This document shows, in pieces, positions 7,527 to 12,635 of a stretch of DNA of 12,635 nt. Location: the NCBI GenBank assembly GCA_026014905.1, contig JAOZHK010000177.1:1-12635 (forward strand), written 5' to 3'. This DNA is from Candidatus Bathyarchaeota archaeon (GTDB lineage Archaea; Thermoproteota; Bathyarchaeia; RBG-16-48-13; GCA-020355125). Within the stretch, counting starts at the first letter, position 1. Each line of letters starts with the position of its first letter. Under the pieces are notes generated by a model, which saw nothing but the letters and a program-made list of their open reading frames with translations, was not told where the DNA came from and did no database searches. The position numbers and the translations under genes were made by a program.

Positions 7527-8735
7527 TTAATAACCTTTTATTCTCTGGTAATAGCTCCATGCATCAACACTTTGAGCGCATTCTAACAGAGGGATTGCAA
7601 CATTTATACCCGCGATTATTCGTGTCTGCTCCCAAAACTCTGCGCAAGAGTTAGCTTCGTGAAAAAGGACGCTCTTTTTGCATCTTTCCATACTTTCGCT
7701 GATTACATCTTTTACTTTCTCGTACGGCGTAGTATTCATATAATCTCGGTATGCGTTTTCTAACATGGCGTTCCATTTGGGGAAATTTCGATTTTTTAAT
7801 CGGTCACTTTTTACTTTCTTCACAATATTGAAAGAAGGTAAGAGTTTTTCCAGTTCCGTTTTGACATATTCATCGTCAATGACTCGATCTTGGCCAATGT
7901 TGAACATGCCATCCATCGCTAATACCCATGCTTCATCTTCGCCTCCAATAGCATTTGCGCCTTTAATTGAGGCTTCTCTTACTTCTGCTGGGAGGTCAAC
8001 GCCAAACACCATGTTCCCCAGATATGTATTTGTTCGAAAATCTTTGAACCCGGCTCTTGCTAATGCACGTGGATAACAATAAGGGGGTTTTCCTCTTACT
8101 TTATACACAATAATTCTAAGATCGTAAAACCATTTGTCGACAAATTCTTGAGCTACAAAACCAATGGGATTGATGATTGATGGGTGTGTGGTACGTAATA
8201 TTTCCAGCAGCGAATCATTGTCTTTTGCCAACCGTATTCCTTTTCCTTGGGTTCCTCCATCAGGTTTAATAACGATGTTTTTCGTGCTCAGATTTGATTG
8301 GATGAGTTGTCCGATAGCTTCTTCGTTATGAATAGTAAGGCCTTTGATTGAGGTATCCATTGAGTCACAAGGAACATAAACTGTTTTGGGTATTCTAATT
8401 CCTCTTTTCCAAAACTCGACTAGGGTTCTGAATTTACTGAAGCATAAATATTCAACCGATAATGGATTGACAACGTATTTTCCTAAGGCTTCGAGGAGGC
8501 TAGCGGAGTATAACCTTCGGTTTTTACTCTGGGTCCGATTTAATACAGAGTTGACATTTTCAATTACATCAAAAAAATCTTTTCCTTTGCTTTTAAAATT
8601 GTATCCGTCATTCCCGATAGATACAGCAATTTTTCGAAAAGGAATGTATACTAAATCAATTCCTTGTTCTTGGGCGGTCATTCGAATTCCTAATTCATCT
8701 GTTCCAGCCGCCTCGTACAAGATTGCAATACTCAA
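7527..8735 (-). CDS. lysX: LysX-like ATP-grasp ligase joining aminoadipate/glutamate to LysW, with an insertion
   Basis: A 402-residue ATP-grasp enzyme of the RimK/LysX type; LysX is usually about 280 residues. It should activate the C-terminal glutamate of LysW and attach the amino group of aminoadipate (lysine) or glutamate (ornithine). Seen: NRTQSKNRRLYSASLLEALG (66-85), which is the LysX-type N-terminal helix, ATP-binding VIKPDGGTQGKGI (155-167), QEFV (196-199), D205 and R207, TNT (235-237) and D275 in VLAMDGMF. E360 and N362 in HEANSCAEFW stand where LysX has NEVNHTMEF. Residues about 281-355, between D275 and E360, are extra, and the usual TNTARGG substrate loop reads TNTYLGN. The TTG at 8735 follows GAGGT by 9 bases. 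It heads the lys operon, divergent from lysW. Fold is certain; the LysX role rests on position and partial motifs. Confidence 0.8.
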   Translation of the reverse strand: MSIAILYEAAGTDELGIRMTAQEQGIDLVYIPFRKIAVSIGNDGYNFKSKGKDFFDVIENVNSVLNRTQSKNRRLYSASLLEALGKYVVNPLSVEYLCFSKFRTLVEFWKRGIRIPKTVYVPCDSMDTSIKGLTIHNEEAIGQLIQSNLSTKNIVIKPDGGTQGKGIRLAKDNDSLLEILRTTHPSIINPIGFVAQEFVDKWFYDLRIIVYKVRGKPPYCYPRALARAGFKDFRTNTYLGNMVFGVDLPAEVREASIKGANAIGGEDEAWVLAMDGMFNIGQDRVIDDEYVKTELEKLLPSFNIVKKVKSDRLKNRNFPKWNAMLENAYRDYMNTTPYEKVKDVISESMERCKKSVLFHEANSCAEFWEQTRIIAGINVAIPLLECAQSVDAWSYYQRIKGY

Positions 8736-8774
8736 TATTGTTATACCTCAATGCTCACCCGCGAATGAGAATTC

Positions 8775-8788
8775 CTATTAATGAATAG
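8775..8788. promoter_or_regulatory. Inverted repeat in the lysX-lysW divergent promoter region
   Basis: CTATT-AATG-AATAG, with 5-bp arms, lies between the lysX TATA box and the expected transcription start near 8772. That is a natural place for an operator bound by an Lrp-type lysine or arginine regulator, as LysM acts on lys genes in Sulfolobus. The arms are short and the region is A+T-rich, so this is only a candidate. Confidence 0.25.
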
Positions 8789-8791
8789 AAA

Positions 8792-8802
8792 GAATTATAT
8801 AG
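8792..8802 (-). promoter_or_regulatory. TATA box of the lysX operon
   Basis: On the minus strand this reads CTATATAATTC, a close match to an archaeal TATA box. A start about 25 bases downstream, near 8770, gives a leader of about 35 bases that contains the GAGGT before the lysX TTG. Confidence 0.5.
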
Positions 8803-8820
8803 TTTTTTATTAGCAAAACT

Positions 8821-8830
8821 CTTAAAATAG
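8821..8830 (+). promoter_or_regulatory. TATA-like element of lysW
   Basis: CTTAAAATAG lies about 35 bases before the GTG at 8861. A transcript from about 8850 would have a very short leader, which fits the lack of a well-spaced ribosome binding site before lysW. Being back to back with the lysX promoter, it suggests joint control of the carrier and its enzymes. Confidence 0.4.
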
Positions 8831-8860
8831 TTAAACTGTATGGAGATGTAATCTGCGAAA

Positions 8861-9046
8861 GTGATGGAAATGTCTGATATTCTGTGTCCAGACTGTGCTG
8901 CTGAGATTGATGTCCCTGACGATGCAGTACTCGGTGAGATAGTTAGCTGTCCAGACTGTGGTCTTGATCTTGAAGTGATATCCGTCGATGGCGATAAAAT
9001 CGAATTAGAAAGGATATCGATAGAAAAAGAAGATTGGGGCGAATAA
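8861..9046 (+). CDS. lysW: LysW, amino-group carrier protein
   Basis: A small acidic protein, 61 residues from the GTG at 8861, or 60 and 58 residues from the ATGs at 8864 and 8870. It has two zinc-binding pairs, CPDC (9-12) and CPDC (30-33), around a beta-rich core, and ends in the hallmark EDWGE. The side chain of the last glutamate is the attachment point for aminoadipate or glutamate, protecting their amino group through the pathway. The many acidic residues fit its known docking to basic patches on LysX, LysZ, LysY and LysK. Relatives have only a few residues before the first cysteine, so the ATG at 8870 is the most family-like start, though no start has a good ribosome binding site. It is transcribed divergently from lysX and separately from argH. 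Confidence 0.95.
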   Translation: MMEMSDILCPDCAAEIDVPDDAVLGEIVSCPDCGLDLEVISVDGDKIELERISIEKEDWGE

Positions 9047-9101
9047 TTAAGTAACATCTCGCGTGCATTATCCGCTTACACCAATCGTAAAGTATCTCGA
9101 A

Positions 9102-9116
9102 CTCTTTTTCCTTTTA
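9102..9116 (+). terminator. Possible T-tract terminator after lysW
   Basis: CTCTTTTTCCTTTTA, two T runs about 60 bases past the lysW stop and ahead of a possible argH promoter. Archaeal RNA polymerase commonly stops at such T-rich stretches without a hairpin, and I see no strong hairpin here. Confidence 0.35.
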
Positions 9117-9126
9117 ACTTAGTATC

Positions 9127-9136
9127 ACTTTATACT
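9127..9136 (+). promoter_or_regulatory. TATA-like element before argH
   Basis: ACTTTATACT stands about 80 bases before the argH ATG, giving a predicted leader of about 50 bases. A second A-rich candidate, GCAAAAAAATTGC near 9158-9170, is closer to the gene. I cannot choose between them from sequence alone. Confidence 0.3.
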
Positions 9137-9199
9137 TCATGATTTTGAAAAATGATTGCAAAAAAATTGCTAAGGAATACCCATACTTTGCGTTAACTT

Positions 9200-9205
9200 G
9201 GAGAG
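9200..9205 (+). promoter_or_regulatory. Ribosome binding site of argH
   Basis: GGAGAG, 7 bases before ATG at 9213. It overlaps an in-frame TTG at 9198 that would add five residues; the site shows that the ATG, not the TTG, is the start. Confidence 0.65.
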
Positions 9206-9212
9206 AAAAACT

Positions 9213-10700
9213 ATGTCTGATCTACTAAGAGGTGGACGATTATCATCTGCTCGGAATGATGTCATTAAATTTACTTCTTCTACTGAAAACGATAAATTGT
9301 TGTTTCCTTCAATCCTCCAAATCAACCAAGCGCATATCATAATGCTTATTGAACAAGAAATCATCACAAAATCGGATGGAGGCGCTCTTCTACAAGCCTT
9401 ACTTACAGTCAAGCTTCCGACTGTTCATGTTATAGAAGATTTACATTTGTATGTGGAGGAGCAAATCATCGCTGCTACCGATGAACAGATCGGAGGAAAT
9501 CTGCACATTGCTAAAAGTCGAAACGATCAAGTGGCAACAGCTATACGCATGAAGCTTCGCCAAGAACTAATACACACGACGGATGGCATTCTCACATTAC
9601 AAGAGATTTTCTTGACAAAAAGTAAAAGTCATCATACAACGATTATTCCTGGTTACACCCATCTTCAACCTGCCCAACCGATAACATACGCCCATTACCT
9701 TCTTGCTTGCTCCGATGTGCTCGAACGAAATGTTCAACGAATACGAGATCTATACTCTAGAATTGATCTCTGCCCGATGGGAGCTGGTGCTTTAGCGACA
9801 ACCAGCTTTCCAATCAATCGGCAACGAGTTGCAACGTTACTTGGATTTCCCGAGATCGTGGAAAATTCTTTAGATGCTGTCGGATCTCGCGATTTCATTT
9901 TAGAATCATTATCGGCACTCACCATTCTCGCTAATGACCTTAGTCGATTTGTCGAAGATCTGATTCTTTGGAGCTCCTTTAACTTTAACATTCTCGAGTT
10001 ACCCGATGCTTTTACTTCAACAAGTAGCATTATGCCACAAAAAAAGAATCCAGATGTCCTTGAAGTCATCCGATCAAGAACGAGTATGATTTTAGGAAAC
10101 TTTGTGAGCGTTGCTACAACATTGAAATCTCTTCCATCAAGTTATAATCTTGATCATCAAGAGATAACACCAAAACTTTGGGATTCGCTTCAACTTTTAC
10201 TAGACTCTCTTTCAATGTTAAGCGAGATTGTTACTCAACTGTACGTAAAACCCTCTTTAACTATTGTACAGTCATCTTATGCCACTGCAACAGAATTGGC
10301 AAACATTCTAGTGAGAAACCATGATGTTCCGTTCCGACAGGCTCACAAGATCGTTGGGGCACTTATTAAATATCTAATTGAAAAAGACATCAGTATCTCT
10401 GAATTCACTGAAGAAGTTCTTCAAAATTTTCGAAATTATAACCCATTCATAGACAAAATTAGTATTAAAGCAGATGAAATTCGAAATGCCTTAGACCCAT
10501 CCACGTTCATTACTCGACATAATGTTCTAGGAGGTCCAGCTCCAGATGAAACTAAACGTATGCTTCAGAAACGCAATATCTCGCTAGCGCGATCGAAGAA
10601 GTGGGTTCACGTAACTAATTCGACCTTATCAAAAGCTCGAGATAGATTGAACGAAACGATCGCCCTGTTACTGAAGACTAAGCACTCATTAGGAACATAA
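9213..10700 (+). CDS. argH: Argininosuccinate lyase
   Basis: A 495-residue member of the fumarase/aspartase superfamily that splits argininosuccinate into arginine and fumarate, the last step of arginine synthesis. From the ATG: the GGRLSS entry near residue 7, HIAKSRNDQVATAIRM (98-113), GYTHLQPAQPIT (147-158) with the conserved histidine, and the signature TSTSSIMPQKKNPD (268-281) with the catalytic serine. Length is normal. The TSS before IMPQKKN, instead of the commoner GSS, also occurs in archaeal relatives and is not a defect. The next gene begins 4 bases after the stop, so the two are probably co-transcribed. The gene beside lysW ties the carrier pathway to arginine as well as lysine. 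Confidence 0.96.
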   Translation: MSDLLRGGRLSSARNDVIKFTSSTENDKLLFPSILQINQAHIIMLIEQEIITKSDGGALLQALLTVKLPTVHVIEDLHLYVEEQIIAATDEQIGGNLHIAKSRNDQVATAIRMKLRQELIHTTDGILTLQEIFLTKSKSHHTTIIPGYTHLQPAQPITYAHYLLACSDVLERNVQRIRDLYSRIDLCPMGAGALATTSFPINRQRVATLLGFPEIVENSLDAVGSRDFILESLSALTILANDLSRFVEDLILWSSFNFNILELPDAFTSTSSIMPQKKNPDVLEVIRSRTSMILGNFVSVATTLKSLPSSYNLDHQEITPKLWDSLQLLLDSLSMLSEIVTQLYVKPSLTIVQSSYATATELANILVRNHDVPFRQAHKIVGALIKYLIEKDISISEFTEEVLQNFRNYNPFIDKISIKADEIRNALDPSTFITRHNVLGGPAPDETKRMLQKRNISLARSKKWVHVTNSTLSKARDRLNETIALLLKTKHSLGT

Positions 10701-10704
10701 GATT

Positions 10705-11328
10705 TTGTCATCAAAAGAAATTGCTATTGTCACGTACTCGGGAAAGGCTTATTATCAGTTAACATCGGCCTTGAAACGAAAAAAAATTACTTACTACAGT
10801 TTAACGCCTAAAGACGTAATCCCACGACACGTAAAAGCAGTAATAACGACAGAGACCGAAAGCCAATATGTTACTCATCCTAACACCTTTATTTTCTCTA
10901 GTGAAGACCCTAATAGATTTATTACTACCATTATCCAGCGCGTTCAAGGAAAAAACGAATATTCTCAAGTTGTAATAGGAGTCGACCCGGGGCATCAATT
11001 TGGCCTGGCAATATTAGGTGATGGCACTCTGCTTGAGACCAAGCTTATTTCAGATATGAAGGAGGTTGTAGCAGCCATTCAATCATTCGTATTAAACTTT
11101 GGTGTGGAACAGACTCTAATTAAAATTGGTAACGGTAATCCCTTGCTATCAATTGAATTAAGACGGCTGCTTCAAACTCAACTAGATGCGGAAATAAATA
11201 TCGAGATCGTTGACGAACATGGTACTACAAAAAATTATCGACGATATTCGTCTTATAACCGTACTTCAAAAGATATCTATTCAGCAATACGTATCGCTCA
11301 ACGACGGCGTAAGCACACGAATAGCTAG
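10705..11328 (+). CDS. Two-domain protein with a RuvC/YqgF-like RNase H fold
   Basis: A 207-residue protein I cannot name. Residues 1-75 look like a small Rossmann-type domain: a strand IAIVTYSG, a helix, a strand, then KAVITTE. Residues 88-200 look like an RNase H fold of the RuvC/YqgF kind. VVIGVDPG (89-96) supplies the first catalytic-type aspartate, D94. LIKIGNGNP (138-146) is the glycine-rich turn, EIVDEHGTT (167-175) resembles the VDERLTT motif of YqgF, and D190 in KDIYSAI sits where a last acidic residue is expected. The C-terminus is basic (QRRRKH). It could be a nuclease acting on structured RNA or DNA. The TTG start is 4 bases after argH with AGGA upstream, suggesting coupling. A role in amino acid metabolism is not supported by the motifs. 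Confidence 0.7.
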   Translation: MSSKEIAIVTYSGKAYYQLTSALKRKKITYYSLTPKDVIPRHVKAVITTETESQYVTHPNTFIFSSEDPNRFITTIIQRVQGKNEYSQVVIGVDPGHQFGLAILGDGTLLETKLISDMKEVVAAIQSFVLNFGVEQTLIKIGNGNPLLSIELRRLLQTQLDAEINIEIVDEHGTTKNYRRYSSYNRTSKDIYSAIRIAQRRRKHTNS

Positions 11329-11344
11329 ATATGTTAACCAATCG

Positions 11345-11386
11345 AGAATAAAATAATGAAAGATAAAAAATCTCCAATCTTGAGGG
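11345..11386 (+). promoter_or_regulatory. Possible promoter and ribosome binding site of the dehydrogenase gene
   Basis: GAATAAAATAATG (11345-11357) is a TATA-like stretch within the 65-base gap before the dehydrogenase, and GAGGG (11382-11386) is 7 bases before the TTG at 11394. The ribosome binding site is convincing and fixes the TTG start. The promoter is weak evidence, since the gene could also be read through from argH. Confidence 0.4.
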
Positions 11387-11393
11387 CGCTTCA

Positions 11394-12443
11394 TTGATTC
11401 CCAGCAAAGAGATTACAATTGCGGTAGTTCCTGGTGATGGGATTGGGCCTGAAGTCATCGCAGCGACCCTAAATGTGCTTGATGCGGTGCAAGAAGTCAA
11501 CCCCCAGATCCAGTTGAACTATGTTTATGCTGAAGCCGGGCTCTCTGCAATAGCAAAATATGGCTCCAGTCTTCCCCAACATACGATTCAGCAACTAAAA
11601 GACTCTGCATGCTGTCTTAAAGGTCCTGTTACTACTCCTGAAGCACCAGATTCTCCGAAAAGTGCCGTAATCCAAATCCGCTCTCTCTTTGACTTATACG
11701 CTAACATTCGCCCTATTAAAGCGCGACCAAACGTCCCGGCAATAGATCCTTTAACCGATATGGTCATCGTTAGAGAGAATACGGAGGGGCTTTACTCAGG
11801 AATCGAGTTTCAACTGAACCCCGATGCAGCTGTTGCCATTCGAGTGATATCTAAACCTAAGTGTGAACGAATCGTTGAATATGCTTTTAAGCTAGCTCGC
11901 AACCGAAACCGGAAATTAACATACGTTCATAAAGGAAACATCCTTAAAGTAACTGAGAACATCTTCAAAGAAGCAGTCCACAAATACAGTAAAGAATATC
12001 CTGAGGTGTCCGTGACCGAAGCCCGAGTCGATGCGATGGCGATGTGGCTCATCAGAAATCCCGCTGATTTCGATGTAGTAGTAACGACTAATCTCTTTGG
12101 CGATATTCTATCCGATGAAGCCGCCCAAACTGTCGGAGGATTGGGTGTCGTCCCCGGTGCGAATATTGGTGAGACTTACGCAATGTTTGAACCTATTCAT
12201 GGTTCTGCGCCACAATTTGCTGGTAAAGACATGGTCAATCCAATTGCGACCATTCTCTCAGCCAAAATGATGCTTGATTGGTTAGGCTTTGAACAAGGTG
12301 GTAAGATTATTGAAGATGCTGTAACTACAATTCTTCAAGATTATAACTATCTTACTTTCGATCTCGCACCTCCAAACGTTCCCCCCGTGAAATGTTCAAC
12401 CTTCGGACAACACATAGCTAAAACGATCTTAAACAATAACTAA
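11394..12443 (+). CDS. Isocitrate/homoisocitrate dehydrogenase family protein
   Basis: A 349-residue beta-decarboxylating dehydrogenase. Seen: VPGDGIGPEV (12-21), substrate-binding R96 and R106 in IRSLFDLYANIRP, R127 in VRENTEGLYSG with catalytic-type Y134, K180 in HKGN, and the Mg-binding aspartates D213, D237 and D241 (FGDILSDEAA). LYANIRP and VRENTEGLYSG fit homoisocitrate dehydrogenase and NAD-type isocitrate dehydrogenase better than isopropylmalate dehydrogenase. Homoisocitrate dehydrogenase makes 2-oxoadipate, the precursor of aminoadipate for the LysW pathway, and the location supports that. At the coenzyme-choosing site HGSAPQFAG there is Q-F, neither the Asp of NAD enzymes nor the Lys-Tyr of bacterial NADP isocitrate dehydrogenase. 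The TTG start has GAGGG 7 bases upstream. The family is certain, the substrate is not. Confidence 0.85.
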   Translation: MIPSKEITIAVVPGDGIGPEVIAATLNVLDAVQEVNPQIQLNYVYAEAGLSAIAKYGSSLPQHTIQQLKDSACCLKGPVTTPEAPDSPKSAVIQIRSLFDLYANIRPIKARPNVPAIDPLTDMVIVRENTEGLYSGIEFQLNPDAAVAIRVISKPKCERIVEYAFKLARNRNRKLTYVHKGNILKVTENIFKEAVHKYSKEYPEVSVTEARVDAMAMWLIRNPADFDVVVTTNLFGDILSDEAAQTVGGLGVVPGANIGETYAMFEPIHGSAPQFAGKDMVNPIATILSAKMMLDWLGFEQGGKIIEDAVTTILQDYNYLTFDLAPPNVPPVKCSTFGQHIAKTILNNN

Positions 12444-12635
12444 CTACCTAATTGTACTAAAACAGGACAACCTAAAATGACTTCATCATCGTCATACTTC
12501 GTAGAGTACGCAAATATTTCAACGCCTTTATAATCTGCTTCGCGTAAACTCGCGCCAAATTCAGGGTCAGTCTTATCATTGGTAGTAATAATGGTAACGT
12601 CTGGACGTTGAATAATAAAAATGATACTAGTTCTA
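12440..12635 (-). CDS. sfsA: 3' end of sfsA (SfsA family nuclease-like protein)
   Basis: The last 64 codons of a gene whose 5' part lies beyond the window. The motifs are those of the SfsA C-terminal half: IIFIIQRPDV, then TDPEFGASLREADYKGVEIFAY, ending in a short hydrophobic strand and TAG at 12442-12440. SfsA was first linked to sugar fermentation in E. coli. Its fold combines an OB-like part with a nuclease-like core, and the true role in archaea is unclear. Its stop overlaps that of the convergent dehydrogenase gene by 4 bases. Confidence 0.85.
   Translation of the reverse strand, partial: RTSIIFIIQRPDVTIITTNDKTDPEFGASLREADYKGVEIFAYSTKYDDDEVILGCPVLVQLGS

Noticed and set aside
7527..8735. 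LysX length explained by a frameshift or by fusion of two genes
   Set aside because: One uninterrupted frame carries the N-terminal and C-terminal LysX motifs on either side of the insertion.
8386..8781. A 131-codon open frame on the plus strand opposite lysX
   Set aside because: Lies antisense to well-conserved ATP-grasp motifs, has no recognisable motif of its own, and starts without a ribosome binding site.
8755..9057. A 100-codon open frame on the minus strand over lysW
   Set aside because: Mirror of lysW, which has both CPDC pairs and the EDWGE tail. The antisense frame is Ser/Ile-rich and unlike any family.
9047..9212. tRNA or other structured RNA in the lysW-argH gap
   Set aside because: No cloverleaf, TTC-type arm or strong hairpin is visible. 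Only T-rich and TATA-like stretches were found.
9213..10700. Threonine in place of glycine in the argH signature (TSS-IMPQKKN) as a sign of lost activity
   Set aside because: From memory, this variant is found in other archaeal ArgH proteins. The catalytic serine and the QKKN residues are intact.
1..12635. Mobile element, prophage, defence system or CRISPR array
   Set aside because: I see no transposase, integrase, phage, nuclease-helicase or direct-repeat signal. The genes are housekeeping and biosynthetic.

Overview
The window reads as chromosomal DNA of an archaeon. The evidence is a Brix-domain ribosome-biogenesis protein of the short archaeal type, a RadB recombinase paralogue, TATA-box promoters, purine-rich ribosome binding sites, and a complete set of genes for the LysW carrier-protein pathway. 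It is A+T-rich by eye and uses TTG as a start codon very often (at least six genes). A small three-helix membrane protein resembling the OST3/OST6/OSTC subunits of the eukaryotic oligosaccharyltransferase points to the Asgard archaea, where such subunits have been reported. That assignment is inference, not proof.

Left part (1-3233): the minus strand starts with the 5' end of a small gene that may be the KEOPS subunit Pcc1, overlapped by a Brix/Imp4-like gene. A divergent gene for a eukaryotic-type PPP phosphatase converges on a Nudix hydrolase, and the two coding regions overlap by 31 bases. The OST3/OST6-like membrane gene follows on the plus strand and converges on radB, with overlapping stop codons.

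Centre (3327-9046): a tightly packed minus-strand operon lysX-lysY-lysZ-lysJ-lysK, with radB last and possibly co-transcribed. Divergent from it is lysW, the small acidic carrier protein ending in EDWGE. LysX couples an amino-dicarboxylate to the carrier, LysZ phosphorylates it, LysY reduces it, LysJ aminates it and LysK releases the product. With alpha-aminoadipate the product is lysine; with glutamate it is ornithine.

Right part (9213-12635): argH (argininosuccinate lyase, last step to arginine), a translationally coupled two-domain protein with a RuvC/YqgF-like RNase H fold, and a beta-decarboxylating dehydrogenase of the isocitrate/homoisocitrate/isopropylmalate family. The 3' end of a convergent sfsA closes the window. 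One set of carrier-pathway genes lies beside both an arginine gene and a possible aminoadipate-forming dehydrogenase, so one enzyme set may serve both lysine and arginine synthesis.

The points most worth a second look are the LysX homologue with a roughly 75-residue insertion and an altered substrate loop, the thioredoxin-less OST3/OST6 homologue, the RNase H-fold protein coupled to argH, and lysY, which seems to start at a non-canonical CTG behind a perfect ribosome binding site. No gene-free stretch exceeds 300 bases, and I see no rRNA, tRNA, CRISPR array or insertion sequence.
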